Positions 27,010 through 36,020 of a stretch of DNA of 64,000 nt are shown here, piece by piece (positions within the stretch are counted from its first letter, which is position 1; the number at the start of each line of letters is the position of its first letter). The translations under genes and the position numbers were made by a program. This DNA is from Solimonas terrae (GTDB lineage Bacteria; Pseudomonadota; Gammaproteobacteria; Nevskiales; Nevskiaceae), in contig NZ_JAAMOW010000001.1 of the NCBI RefSeq assembly GCF_011067135.1, forward strand, positions 558,001-622,000. The letters run 5' to 3'. Below the pieces are notes generated by a model. That model had not been told where the DNA came from. It was given only the letters and a program-made list of their open reading frames with translations, and searched no databases.

Positions 27010-28323
27010 ATGGCGGACACCCCTCTACCGGGCTCCGCCCGGTCCTCATCTCCCGGTGACCGCATTCGCTCGCAGCAACGCTGGCAGCGCCTGCGGAGTC
27101 GCGGCCGGGCGCTGGTCAAGGCACGCCTCGGCGATCACCACCAGACGCCGAGCCGGCGCTTCGGCCACGATCTGAGCGCCGGCGACGTACAGATTCTCGA
27201 GACGATCGCCGGCGGCGACAGCACGCGCTATCGATTCCCGGCACCGCTGGAACAGCGCTTTCTCGACTACTCGCGCCTGAGCAGCCGCAATGCGCGAATC
27301 AGCATTGCCGTGCTGGCTTTCGTGCTCTATGCCGGCGCACCGTTGTGGAGCCGCGTACTGGCGACGCCACCGGAAACCGCGCAGCTGATGCTGCTGCTGG
27401 AACTCGGGATCATGGCGCCGGTATTCGGCCTGCTTGCCGTGTTGCTGGCACGCAAACCGTTGTCGCCCGGTGTCGAATGGTTCCTGATCGCGGCGCTGAT
27501 CATGGAACTGGTCGCGATCGAGATCGTGCGCTACATCAGCGCCGATTTCGGTTTTCACATCGAGCCGTCGATCACCATCGTCATTCCGGTCGCGGCGCTG
27601 GTGGTGGTGCGGCTGAGCTTCAATCGCAGCCTGGTATTCGTCGCCGCGTATCTCGTCGCGGTGCTGGGCGTACAGACGCTCTGGCCGGACAGCGATGCGC
27701 GCCGCAGCCAGACCGCCTGGGTCATGGAACTCATCCTGCTCGGACTGTCACTGCTTTCGGTGATCTGGTCGCGGCTATCGATGCGCCGGCAATGGGCGTC
27801 GGCCCTGTTGCTGGAAATCATGGCGTACCGCGACGGCCTGACCGGACTCGCCAATCGCCGCGCGTTCGAGGAGCACTACGAGAAGGTTGCGCGCGCCGTC
27901 GCGCGCGGCCAGAACAAGGTCCTGCTGTTCGCGCTGATCGATCTCGATCATTTCAAGAAACTCAACGACCATTACGGCCACGACTATGGCGACGGCGTAC
28001 TCGCCGAAGTCGGTCTGGCGCTGGCGGGTTTGGCTCGCCGCTCGCTCGATCTGGCGTCGCGGCTCGGCGGCGAAGAATTCGCATTGCTGCTGTACGACTG
28101 CGATGCCGCTGCGGCCGAAGAGCGTCTGCGCGCGATGGTCGCGGCGATCGCCGATCTGCAGATCGAACATGTCGGCAATGACGCCGGTGTCGTCACCTGC
28201 AGTGTCGGTGGCGCACTGATCGGACCGAACGACGTGCTCTCGGACGCTTATCGGCTCGCCGACGCGCGCCTGTACGCCGTCAAGCGCAGCGGCCGCAACG
28301 GCTTCCGCATGAAGGACGACTGA
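27010..28323 (+). CDS. membrane diguanylate cyclase
   Basis: This 437-residue protein has an N-terminal cytosolic stretch of ~95 residues, about six membrane helices (roughly 98–265) and a C-terminal GGDEF domain. GGEEF is at 353–357 and the inhibitory RxxD (RSLD) at 344–347, five residues before it, so an active, product-inhibited c-di-GMP synthase is expected. The layout resembles MASE-type sensor cyclases; the signal is unknown. It starts 10 bp after ilvB, perhaps only by proximity. Confidence 0.9.
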   Translation: MADTPLPGSARSSSPGDRIRSQQRWQRLRSRGRALVKARLGDHHQTPSRRFGHDLSAGDVQILETIAGGDSTRYRFPAPLEQRFLDYSRLSSRNARISIAVLAFVLYAGAPLWSRVLATPPETAQLMLLLELGIMAPVFGLLAVLLARKPLSPGVEWFLIAALIMELVAIEIVRYISADFGFHIEPSITIVIPVAALVVVRLSFNRSLVFVAAYLVAVLGVQTLWPDSDARRSQTAWVMELILLGLSLLSVIWSRLSMRRQWASALLLEIMAYRDGLTGLANRRAFEEHYEKVARAVARGQNKVLLFALIDLDHFKKLNDHYGHDYGDGVLAEVGLALAGLARRSLDLASRLGGEEFALLLYDCDAAAAEERLRAMVAAIADLQIEHVGNDAGVVTCSVGGALIGPNDVLSDAYRLADARLYAVKRSGRNGFRMKDD

Positions 28324-28372
28324 GCGCCGGCACGCTGCAACAACCGGCTCGAAACGCCTGGCGACGCCGGCC

Positions 28373-28879
28373 TCAGCGCAGGCGCCCGCGACGAAACGCG
28401 GGATTGCGTATCGGCTGCGAATCGCGCGCGTCGACCAGATCACCGCTTTCGTTGACCAGCGACACCCGGATGCGCTCGCCGTTGCGGCGGTCCTTCAGCA
28501 GCAGGGGACCACCGCCGGGGCCGGCCACATGCAGATCACCCCACTGCAGCAGACCGACGATCACCGGCAGCAGATCGACCCCCTTTGCCGTCAGGCGATA
28601 TTCGGCGCGCGGCCGCTCGCCGGGCGCCGAATACATCTGCTTGCGGAAAATACCGGCATCGACGAGTTTGCGCAGACGCACCGCCAGCACCGCGGTCGAG
28701 CAGCCGGTATGGCGCAGGAAGTCGTCGTATCGCCGCACGCCATTGAACGCCTCGCGCAGCAGCAAAAGACTCCAGCGATCGCCGATCGCCGCGACCGCCG
28801 CGGCCACCGAGCACGAGGCGGCGTCGAGCACGTCGCGCACCTGTGGCGCTTCATCTCTGGCTGGGACTCTGGCTTTCAT
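28373..28879 (-). CDS. HxlR-family transcriptional regulator
   Basis: The 168-residue protein has the HxlR winged helix: CSVAAAVAAIGDRWSLLLLREAFNGVRRYDDF, then LAVRLRKLVDAGIF and the wing YRLTAKG. The C-terminal ~50 residues go beyond the usual HxlR length. A TTG two codons upstream is an alternative start. It is divergent from a thioesterase gene, with a palindromic operator in the 81-bp gap, so it probably controls itself and the thioesterase/enoyl-CoA hydratase genes. Confidence 0.88.
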   Translation of the reverse strand: MKARVPARDEAPQVRDVLDAASCSVAAAVAAIGDRWSLLLLREAFNGVRRYDDFLRHTGCSTAVLAVRLRKLVDAGIFRKQMYSAPGERPRAEYRLTAKGVDLLPVIVGLLQWGDLHVAGPGGGPLLLKDRRNGERIRVSLVNESGDLVDARDSQPIRNPAFRRGRLR

Positions 28880-28884
28880 TGACA

Positions 28885-28930
28885 AAGTCAGAATACCCGA
28901 CTAGCTTCTGACTTCCAAATTGCAAGTCAG
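28885..28930. promoter_or_regulatory. palindromic operator, likely bound by the HxlR regulator
   Basis: aagtcagaa (28885–28893) and ttctgactt (28906–28914) form a perfect 9-bp inverted repeat with a 12-bp spacer. A third partial copy, aagtcag, lies at 28924–28930. All are in the short gap between two divergent genes. Confidence 0.65.
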
Positions 28931-28960
28931 GTCGCGCCCGGCGCGGCAAGGAAGTCACTC

Positions 28961-29461
28961 ATGTCCGCAGATTCCGTGCGTGCGCCACGCTATGGCGTCG
29001 TCGATCCCGCACAACGCAGCAGCGTCAGTGGCGTCGATTTTCTGAAAGCGATCATCGACGGGCGCGTGCCCCTGCCGCCGATCATGGAGACCATGGCGAT
29101 CACGCCGATCAGCGTGACGCACGGCGAGGTCGTGATGCACGGTGCCCCGGAACAGCGGCATCTCAATCCGCTCGGCAGCGTGCACGGCGGCTACGGCTGC
29201 ACCCTGCTCGACTCGGTCATGGGCTGCGCGGTGCATTCGACGCTGGAGATCGGCCAGGGCTACACGACGGTCGAACTGAAGGTGAATTTCACGCGTCCGA
29301 TCCTGCCCGGCATGCGCGTGCGCGGCGTCGGCACGGTCGTCAATCGCGGCCGGCAGCTGGCGATCGCCGACGGCCGCATCCTCGCCGAGGGCGGCAAGCT
29401 GCTGGCGCACGCGACCACCACCTGTCTGCTGTTCGCGATGCCGGCACGGGCCGCGGCCTGA
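28961..29461 (+). CDS. PaaI-family hotdog thioesterase
   Basis: The 166-residue protein has the hotdog core HLNPLGSVHGGYGCTLLDS, the HGG active-site turn of PaaI-like acyl-CoA thioesterases, followed by TTVELKVNFTRPI and LLAHATTTCLLF. It should hydrolyse acyl- or aryl-CoA in the cytosol. It is the first gene after the HxlR operator, and an enoyl-CoA hydratase follows 99 bp later. Confidence 0.87.
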   Translation: MSADSVRAPRYGVVDPAQRSSVSGVDFLKAIIDGRVPLPPIMETMAITPISVTHGEVVMHGAPEQRHLNPLGSVHGGYGCTLLDSVMGCAVHSTLEIGQGYTTVELKVNFTRPILPGMRVRGVGTVVNRGRQLAIADGRILAEGGKLLAHATTTCLLFAMPARAAA

Positions 29462-29560
29462 GGCCGCCGCGACTGCTGCATTGTGATGACGTCGCGCTGC
29501 AACAGGCCGATACAATGCACGCCATCCGAATCTTCCCTTCCGACCTTCAAGGACTCCGGC

Positions 29561-30334
29561 ATGAGCACTGAACCCATCGTCACCGAAGTACGTGATCGCA
29601 TCCTGACGATTCGCCTGAATCGCGCCGACAAGAAAAACGCCATCAACGGCGTCATGTACAAGGCCATGGCCGATGCCATGATCGCCGGCAACGCCGATCC
29701 CGAAGTGCGGGTGATCCTGTTCACCGGCACCGATGGTTGCTTCAGCAGCGGCAACGATCTCGCCGATTTCCTCAATTCGCCGATGGACGCCGGCGGTGGC
29801 GTCGTTGCGCAGTTCATGCAGTCGGTGGTCGACGCCGGCAAGCCGGTGGTCGCGGCTGTCGCCGGGCCGGCGGTCGGCATCGGCACCACGCTGCTGCTGC
29901 ATTGCGATCTGATCTATGCCGCCGAGAAGACCCGTTTCCAGCTGCCATTCGTCAACATCGGCATCTGCCCGGAATTCGCGTCGAGCCTGATGATGCCGGT
30001 GATCATGGGCCATCCACGCGCTGCCGAACTGCTGCTGCTCGGCGAGCCGTTCACCGCCGCCAAGGCGCGCGAGTACGGACTGATCAACGAGGTGCTGCCG
30101 GAAGCCGATGTCGAAGCGCACGCCCGCGCGCAGGCCCTGAAGCTGGCCGCGCAGCCGCCGAATGCGATGCGCACCGCCAAGGCGCTGCTGAAGCGCTGGA
30201 CGCGCGAGCAGGTCAAGGACGTGATCGGCATCGAGGTCAATCACTTCGTGCCGATGCTGCAGCAGCCGGAAGCGATCGAAGCGATCGGCGCTTTCGTGCA
30301 GAAGCGCAAGCCGGACTTCTCGAAGTTCAACTGA
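29561..30334 (+). CDS. enoyl-CoA hydratase/isomerase family protein
   Basis: The 257-residue crotonase has the oxyanion-hole segments CFSSGNDLADF and VAGPAVGIGTTLLLHCDLIYA. The frame is open from 29483, but ATG 29561 has AAGGA eight bases upstream. TACAAT at 29511–29516 may be its own -10. In this branch the second catalytic Glu of true hydratases is replaced by PEFASS-type context, so isomerase or hydratase activity is open. A terminator follows. Confidence 0.87.
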   Translation: MSTEPIVTEVRDRILTIRLNRADKKNAINGVMYKAMADAMIAGNADPEVRVILFTGTDGCFSSGNDLADFLNSPMDAGGGVVAQFMQSVVDAGKPVVAAVAGPAVGIGTTLLLHCDLIYAAEKTRFQLPFVNIGICPEFASSLMMPVIMGHPRAAELLLLGEPFTAAKAREYGLINEVLPEADVEAHARAQALKLAAQPPNAMRTAKALLKRWTREQVKDVIGIEVNHFVPMLQQPEAIEAIGAFVQKRKPDFSKFN

Positions 30335-30356
30335 AGCAGGCTCCGAGCCGGAACAA

Positions 30357-30379
30357 CGCGGCCTGCCGGCCGCGCTTTT
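30357..30379 (+). terminator. intrinsic terminator after the enoyl-CoA hydratase gene
   Basis: A 7-bp stem cgcggcc/ggccgcg with loop tgcc is followed by cttttc, 22 bp past the stop. Confidence 0.75.
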
Positions 30380-30485
30380 CGTGGCGATCACCCCGAGTGC
30401 CGGAAATGGCGTAGCGTGGCCGGCACGAGAGGCGCGTCGCCAGACCGCTGCTCGCCAGCCGTCACGACGATCCGGTCCCCGAGAC

Positions 30486-31133
30486 ATGCCAGCCAGGCGC
30501 AGACAGAACGACAGCGGCGATCGCGCAGCCATCCTGGCAGCCGCCCGCCGCTGCTTCATCGAAACCGCGTACGAAAACCTGGCGATGGCCGATCTGATTC
30601 AGGCCAGCGAACTCGCGGCGGACCGCTTCGAACGTCACGTCGCGGACAAGGCGTCGCTGTTCCGCGCGCTGGTGGAAGAGAGTCTCGCGCCGCTGCAGGA
30701 GCACATCGACGCGTCGCGCCCACAGGCCGCGAGCTTCGAGGTGCTCTTGCGCAGCACCTGCATTCGCGCGTTGCAGGAAATCCGCAGCGAGCCGGAACTG
30801 TTCGGCATGATGCTGCGCAATGAATCCGCACTGCGCGCGATTTTCGAAGACGACATCGTCGGTCTGATGCTGCGCCCGCTGCACGATGATCTGCGCGAGG
30901 CGGTGCGAAACGGCGCCCTGCCGCCGATCGACGCGGACATGCTGATGACCATCATGATTCGCGCCGCTGACGTGCCTTGCCGTCTGATGGCGGAGCAGCC
31001 GAGCCACGATGCGCAGCCGATGGCCGCCGAAATCGGCCGTCAGTTCACCCACGCCATCGATGCGCTGCAGGCCGCGACGCAGACGCCGATGATCCGCATC
31101 GGCTCCCGCAAGCTGCGCGGTGCGGCGCGCTGA
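30486..31133 (+). CDS. TetR-family transcriptional regulator
   Basis: The 215 residues begin with a TetR-type helix-turn-helix (DRAAILAAARRCFIETAYENLAMADLIQ), but the recognition segment ELAADRFERHVADKASLF departs from the usual 'VSxGTLYxHFxxKExL', so the DNA-binding helix is divergent. The C-terminal ligand domain resembles TetR_C of the AcrR type. The frame is open upstream to 30381; ATG 30486 gives the family start. No neighbouring gene clearly belongs to it. Confidence 0.78.
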   Translation: MPARRRQNDSGDRAAILAAARRCFIETAYENLAMADLIQASELAADRFERHVADKASLFRALVEESLAPLQEHIDASRPQAASFEVLLRSTCIRALQEIRSEPELFGMMLRNESALRAIFEDDIVGLMLRPLHDDLREAVRNGALPPIDADMLMTIMIRAADVPCRLMAEQPSHDAQPMAAEIGRQFTHAIDALQAATQTPMIRIGSRKLRGAAR

Positions 31134-31151
31134 ACCGGTGCCGCAGCGGCT

Positions 31152-31517
31152 TCAGGCTTCGAGGTAGACGCGACCGTCGCGTTCCCGCGCGACGAAGGTC
31201 TGCAGCGGCATCGGCTCGCGGCCCAGTGCGACGATGCGGCGGCTCCATTGCGGCAGCGGCAGGCCGGCGACGGCATTGACCCAGTCGAGATTGGCGCCGC
31301 TGCACAGATCGAAACTCGAACCGCGAAACGGACAGCGGATGACGCCGTCGACGATCCGGCCGCGTGCCAGCGGCAGGCCCAGATGCGGACAGCGGTTCTC
31401 GACGGCGCAGAGCGTGCCGGCAACGCGCGTCAGCACGATGGAACGGCCTGCCGCACGAACCGTCAGTGCGGCACCTTCACGCACATCGGCGACATTCGCC
31501 ACGTCGATCTCGGCCAT
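31152..31517 (-). CDS. Rieske-type ferredoxin-like protein lacking one His ligand
   Basis: The 121-residue protein has the Rieske fold with box 1 C43-P-H45-L-G and box 2 C62-P-F-R65-G. Box 2 of Rieske proteins is CPxHG, so the second histidine ligand is arginine here (codon CGC at 31323–31325; CAC would need one base change). Either the cluster is bound in a different way, the protein is non-functional, or this is a sequence error. The rest of the domain is well kept (GVIRCPFRGSSFDL). It lies downstream of the Fsr-type transporter gene, 44 bp apart on the same strand. Confidence 0.75.
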   Translation of the reverse strand: MAEIDVANVADVREGAALTVRAAGRSIVLTRVAGTLCAVENRCPHLGLPLARGRIVDGVIRCPFRGSSFDLCSGANLDWVNAVAGLPLPQWSRRIVALGREPMPLQTFVARERDGRVYLEA

Positions 31518-31561
31518 CGTCTTCCCCGCAGGCTGCGACACGCAGTGACTATACGCCGCGA

Positions 31562-32812
31562 TCAGTCCTGCGCGCGCAACCGGCCGCCGCGCTGGTCCGG
31601 CAACAGCACGGTCAGCACGCCAAGCAGCGGGAAGAATGCGCACGCGCGATAGACCGCTTCGATGCCGTACAGGTCGGCGAACTTGCCGAGCACCGCGGCG
31701 GCGATGCCGCCCATGCCGAACGCGAACCCGAAGAACAGGCCCGACACGGCGCCGACCTTGTCCGGCGCCAGTTCCTGGGCGAAGACCAGAATTGCAGAGA
31801 ACGCCGACGCCAGCACGAAGCCGATGATGACGCTGAGCACGCCGGTCGCGGCCAGGCCGACGTGCGGCAGCAGCAGCGTGAACGGCGCGACGCCGAGGAT
31901 CGATACCCAGATCACCTGCTTGCGGCCGACGCGATCTCCGATCGGGCCGCCGAGCACGGTGCCGGCGGCGACGGCGAACAGGAACGCGAACAGGTACAGC
32001 TGCGCGGACTGTGCGCTCAGACCGAAGCGATGCATGAGATAGAACGTGTAGTAGCTGGTGATGCTGGCCAGGTAGAAATACTTGGAGAACACCAGCAGCA
32101 TCAGCACCAGCATCGCGCGGAGCACGGTGCGGCGCGGCAGCTTCGACACGGGCACCGCTTTCGGCCGGGCCGCAGCGGCGCGATGCTGCCGGCGGTACCA
32201 GATGCCGATCTTCCACAGCACGCCGATCGCGATCAGCGCGGCGAGCGAAAACCACGCAAGGCTGCGCTGGCCGTGCGGCAGGACGATCAAGGCCGCCAGC
32301 AGCGGTCCGACTGCGCTGCCGGCATTGCCGCCGACCTGGAACAGCGACTGCGCGAGGCCGTGCTGCCCGCCGGAGGCCATGCGCGCGACGCGCGAGGATT
32401 CCGGATGAAAGATCGACGAGCCGGTACCGACCAGCGCCGCCGCCATCAGCACCACCGCGAAACTCGGCGCGAACGCCAGCAGCAGCAGACCGCAAAGCGT
32501 GAAACTCATGCCGACCGCCAGCGAGCTCGGTTGCGGACGCCTGTCGGTGTACAGGCCGATCAGCGGTTGCAGCAGCGAGGCACTGAACTGATAGGTCAGC
32601 GTGATCAAACCGATCTGCGCAAAGCTCAGCGCAAAGCTCGCCTTCAGCAGCGGATAGATCGCCAGGATCAGCGACTGGATCATGTCATTGAGAAAGTGCG
32701 CGAAGCTGATCGCTCCGAGCACGCCGAAGCCGGTGCGCGACGCGCGCTCGCCGGCATTCACGATCGGTGGGCTCAAAGGCGCTTCCAGCGGATTTTTCAG
32801 CGGCGTTTCCAT
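31562..32812 (-). CDS. MFS efflux transporter, Fsr (fosmidomycin resistance) type
   Basis: The 416 residues form about twelve helices. FAHFLNDMIQSLILAIYPLLK at the first helix, and FHPESSRVARMASGG in the fourth, are typical of the Fsr family of drug exporters. ATG 32812 is used; the frame is open to 32932. It is divergent from an AraC regulator with a 106-bp gap, a usual arrangement for a regulated pump. Confidence 0.87.
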   Translation of the reverse strand: METPLKNPLEAPLSPPIVNAGERASRTGFGVLGAISFAHFLNDMIQSLILAIYPLLKASFALSFAQIGLITLTYQFSASLLQPLIGLYTDRRPQPSSLAVGMSFTLCGLLLLAFAPSFAVVLMAAALVGTGSSIFHPESSRVARMASGGQHGLAQSLFQVGGNAGSAVGPLLAALIVLPHGQRSLAWFSLAALIAIGVLWKIGIWYRRQHRAAAARPKAVPVSKLPRRTVLRAMLVLMLLVFSKYFYLASITSYYTFYLMHRFGLSAQSAQLYLFAFLFAVAAGTVLGGPIGDRVGRKQVIWVSILGVAPFTLLLPHVGLAATGVLSVIIGFVLASAFSAILVFAQELAPDKVGAVSGLFFGFAFGMGGIAAAVLGKFADLYGIEAVYRACAFFPLLGVLTVLLPDQRGGRLRAQD

Positions 32813-32918
32813 GTTTGCGGGTCGAGGTCGGCAGCCATCGGCGTCAAGGCTGCGCATCGTAAGCAGCGGCAATACGCCTGTCCTGCGAGAATAGGACGAC
32901 ATCCTTTGCAAATGCGAC

Positions 32919-33689
32919 ATGCCCAAGCTCAACGCCGACTTTCGCGATCACGACCACGGGCCGGCGCCGGTCACCGCGCTTGCCACCGATTATTCGCCCG
33001 GCCACGAGACCGCCGAGCACGACCATCCGTATGCGCAGCTGCTCTACGCCGTGCAGGGCGTGATGATGGTGCGCACCCATGCCGGCCACTGGGTCGTGCC
33101 GCCGACCCGCGCGATGTGGTTGCCGCCGAAAACCCGACATGCCGTGCGCATGATCGGCAGCGTTCACATGCGCTCGGCGTTCATCGATCCGCAGCGCGTA
33201 CCGGATCTGCCGACCCGATGCGCAGTACTCGCGGTTTCGCCCTTGCTGCGCGAACTGCTGGTTGCCGCGGTCGCCTTGACGCCGCCGCACACACCCGATT
33301 CGCGCGGCGAACGCATCACCGAGCTGCTGCTCGACGAGCTGCGGACGGTGCCGGCGCTGGCCTTGCACCTGCCACAACCACGGGATGCACGTTTGCGCCG
33401 GATTTGCGATCGACTCGCCAGAGCGCCGCATGACAACACCACGGCAACGCAATGGGCGCAGACCCTGCACATCGATGCGAAAACCATCCAGCGCCTGTTC
33501 GCCCGCGAAACCGGCATGAGCTTCGGTCAATGGCGCCAGCAGGCGCGACTGCTGGCGGCACTCGAACAACTCGCGCAGGGCGAACGCGTGCTCGACGTCG
33601 CGCTGGCGCTCGGTTATGCCAGCCCCGGCGCGTTCGCGACCATGTTCAAGCGCCAGTTCGGCGTGACGCCAAGCGCGTATTTCAGCTGA
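32919..33689 (+). CDS. AraC-family transcriptional regulator (cupin sensor)
   Basis: The 256 residues have an N-terminal cupin (HDHPYAQLLYAVQGVMMV, PPTRAMWLPP) and a C-terminal double helix-turn-helix of AraC type ending LGYASPGAFATMFKRQFGVTPSAYF. It belongs to the short AraC group whose genes sit next to efflux pumps, here the divergent Fsr-type transporter. A small inverted repeat (gtcct/aggac, 32880–32897) lies in the gap and could be its site. Confidence 0.88.
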   Translation: MPKLNADFRDHDHGPAPVTALATDYSPGHETAEHDHPYAQLLYAVQGVMMVRTHAGHWVVPPTRAMWLPPKTRHAVRMIGSVHMRSAFIDPQRVPDLPTRCAVLAVSPLLRELLVAAVALTPPHTPDSRGERITELLLDELRTVPALALHLPQPRDARLRRICDRLARAPHDNTTATQWAQTLHIDAKTIQRLFARETGMSFGQWRQQARLLAALEQLAQGERVLDVALALGYASPGAFATMFKRQFGVTPSAYFS

Positions 33690-33704
33690 AGCCTCGCGAC
33701 ATGC

Positions 33705-34064
33705 TCAGTGACAGATCCATTCCTTCGCGGCTTCCGTCTCGGCCATCGCAAAGCTGCGCACTTCGACGCCCGGCATCAGCTTGGCGGCCACCGACAGCAC
33801 GTTCTGCACCCAGCTCTGATCGCTGACCACCGCCTCGCGCTCGAAGCGATCCCAGTTCTTCAGGCCGAACTTGAGGTCCTTGAAAAAGGCTTCCGCCGAC
33901 ATGCCGTCGAACGCCGGCACCTCGACGTAGATGCGCAGCTTGTCGTGCGTCGCCAGCTTCGCGTCGATGGTCTTGCGCACGGCATCGTATGCCTCGGTAC
34001 CGATACGGCCGTCGACGCGCAGGCCGACGACATTGCCGGCCGGAAACGGAATCGATTCGATCAT
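33705..34064 (-). CDS. SpoIIAA-like (STAS superfamily) protein
   Basis: The 119-residue cytosolic protein matches the SpoIIAA-like/DUF3478 family: GNVVGLRVDGRIGTEAYDAVRKTID, DKLRIYVEVPAFDGMSAEAFFKDLKFG and the RFEREAVVSDQSW segment. Function is not established. ATG 34064 has a strong GGAGGA site seven bases upstream; an overlapping out-of-frame ATG six bases earlier stops at once. Confidence 0.85.
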   Translation of the reverse strand: MIESIPFPAGNVVGLRVDGRIGTEAYDAVRKTIDAKLATHDKLRIYVEVPAFDGMSAEAFFKDLKFGLKNWDRFEREAVVSDQSWVQNVLSVAAKLMPGVEVRSFAMAETEAAKEWICH

Positions 34065-34229
34065 GTCATGTTCCTCCTGTATTCCATGGCGGGCGCTGGA
34101 GCCCGGTCTGCGGTTGCCGGCAATGAAATCGCACCGGCACAACACGGACGCCGATTGCGGATCGACGACAGACGGCCGCGACCGGCCCCGTTACTATCGC
34201 CGTTCTCCCCTTTTCCGAGCTGAATACCC

Positions 34230-35264
34230 ATGAGCGTCCGCATTCCCGCCACCCTCATCCCCGGCGACGGCATCGGCCCCGAAATCGTCGACGCGACGCT
34301 GGCCGCGCTCGATGCGCTGGACGTGTCGTTCGACTGGGATATCCAGCAGGCCGGACTCGCCGGCGTCAAATCCGCCGGCGACCCGCTGCCCGATGCGGTG
34401 ATCGAGAGCATCCGCCGCACGCGGCTTGCCTTGAAAGGACCGCTGGAAACGCCGTCCGGCAAGGGCTATCGCTCCAGCAACGTGCGCCTGCGCGAAGCGT
34501 TCAAGCTGTACGCCAACGTGCGTCCGGCACGCACGCTGATTCCCGGCGGCCGCTACGACAACATCGATCTGATGATCTATCGCGAGAATCTCGAAGGCCT
34601 GTACATGGGCTACGAGCACTACATCCCGATCGACGGCGATCCGGAGGCCGTCGCGATCGCCACCGGCGTCAACACGCGCCAGGGCTCGCGGCACCTGCTC
34701 GAATACGCGTTCGAGCACGCGATCGCGCTCGGCCGCAAGAAGATCGCCGTCGTGCACAAGGCCAACATCATGAAGGCGCTGACCGGCATCTTCCTCGACG
34801 AGGCGCGCAGGCTGTACAAGGCAAAGTACTCGGATCGCATCGAACTGCAGGAAGTCATCGTCGACGCCTGCGCCATGAAGCTGGTGCTCAATCCCTGGCA
34901 GTTCGACACCATCGTCACCACCAACCTGTTCGGCGACATCCTCTCCGATCTGGTCGCCGGCCTGGTCGGCGGTCTTGGCATGGCGCCGGGCGCCAACATC
35001 GGCGCCGACGCGGCGATCTTCGAAGCGGTACACGGTTCGGCGCCGGACATCGCCGGCCAGGGCATCGCCAATCCGGTCGCGCTGCTGCTGGCAGCGGCGA
35101 TGATGCTCGACCACCTCAAGCTGCAGGACAAGGGCGATCGGCTGCGCAAGGCGATCGACGCCACCTTCAACCTCGATCAGGTCCGCACCGGCGATCTCGG
35201 CGGCAAGGCCGATACCAAGACGTTCACTGCCGCGCTCGTCGCGCGCATTCGCAACGAGGGTTGA
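34230..35264 (+). CDS. NAD-dependent isocitrate dehydrogenase family protein
   Basis: The 344-residue beta-decarboxylating dehydrogenase has IPGDGIGPEIV at the N-terminus, the substrate loop GPLETPSGKGYRSSNVRLR, YRENLEGLYMG with the catalytic Tyr, and GDILSDL for metal binding. The TPxGxGxRSxNVxLR loop points to isocitrate as substrate, as in the IDH3-like NAD enzymes, rather than isopropylmalate; homoisocitrate is a weaker alternative. It stands alone. Confidence 0.87.
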   Translation: MSVRIPATLIPGDGIGPEIVDATLAALDALDVSFDWDIQQAGLAGVKSAGDPLPDAVIESIRRTRLALKGPLETPSGKGYRSSNVRLREAFKLYANVRPARTLIPGGRYDNIDLMIYRENLEGLYMGYEHYIPIDGDPEAVAIATGVNTRQGSRHLLEYAFEHAIALGRKKIAVVHKANIMKALTGIFLDEARRLYKAKYSDRIELQEVIVDACAMKLVLNPWQFDTIVTTNLFGDILSDLVAGLVGGLGMAPGANIGADAAIFEAVHGSAPDIAGQGIANPVALLLAAAMMLDHLKLQDKGDRLRKAIDATFNLDQVRTGDLGGKADTKTFTAALVARIRNEG

Positions 35265-35339
35265 GCCGCGGACCGTCAGAGGCTGCACTTTTAACCCGGG
35301 AAGCTTGCAGATGGATGAGTCAAGCAGCGAAGGCAAAAG

Positions 35340-35810
35340 ATGAGTCGTCGCCGAAAGCAGAAATGGGGTGTCGGCGATGTCTTCGAAGTACCGCTGCGAG
35401 ACGGAAGCGCGGCGATCGGCCAGGTGATTGCACTCGAGCCAGGTGCAATGAAATGCCCGATTTGCGCGTTTTACGCTGAAAAGTGGCGCGACGATGTGTC
35501 GCCGAAACTGATCGAGTCAGACCTGATCGCAGTCCTCTTCGTGACTCCAGATCTTTTGGATAGCGGCGTATGGACTATCGTAGGGAGTCGCCTCGCCATC
35601 AAGCCGGACCGTTTTGTTGCGCTCGACGAATTGCGGCGCTCGAATTTCGTCGGACTGCGAATCATTGGATCCGGCATCGTTCGTGAACTTGTGGAAGCCT
35701 TTGACGGCCTGATTCCTTGGGACAGGTACCACGATCCAAATTATTTGGATGGCCTGCTCGCGCCTGGGCGTAGTCGGCCAAGCTCTGCTCGTTTTTCAAG
35801 GCCACATTGA
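35340..35810 (+). CDS. Imm26-family immunity protein (orphan)
   Basis: The 156 residues fit the Imm26 pattern: WGVGDVFEVPLRDGSAAIGQVI at the start, FVGLRIIGSGIVRELVEAF in the middle and YHDPNYLDGLL near the end. Imm26 proteins neutralise polymorphic toxins. GAAGG precedes the ATG. No toxin gene is beside it. The last ~15 residues (after LLAPG) are Arg/Ser-rich and unlike the family, so the C-terminus may be altered by a frameshift. The gene is clearly lower in GC than its neighbours, a sign of transfer. Confidence 0.7.
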   Translation: MSRRRKQKWGVGDVFEVPLRDGSAAIGQVIALEPGAMKCPICAFYAEKWRDDVSPKLIESDLIAVLFVTPDLLDSGVWTIVGSRLAIKPDRFVALDELRRSNFVGLRIIGSGIVRELVEAFDGLIPWDRYHDPNYLDGLLAPGRSRPSSARFSRPH

Positions 35811-36020
35811 GTGTGCTCTCGTGACGTTGTCAGACTCCTTCTGCGAGAAAATACTGCGAATGGACATTGATGTTTGCGCAATGGACGTACCGCTTGCATG
35901 GAAGATGCATTTACGTGAAGTCATCCGCATCGGGCGAAATATCGATATTGGCATCCCTTATATCGACTTGCGCGGACCTCATCGGCCTTCGCAAAGCGCG
36001 CCGCCGACAAAAAACTCTCA
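35811..36020. other. low-GC gap with no convincing gene
   Basis: This 210-bp stretch is close to 50% GC and continues the low-GC islet of the immunity gene. A frame from 35749 to 36039 is open across it but has no ribosome site, overlaps both neighbours and matches nothing I recognise. Confidence 0.5.
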
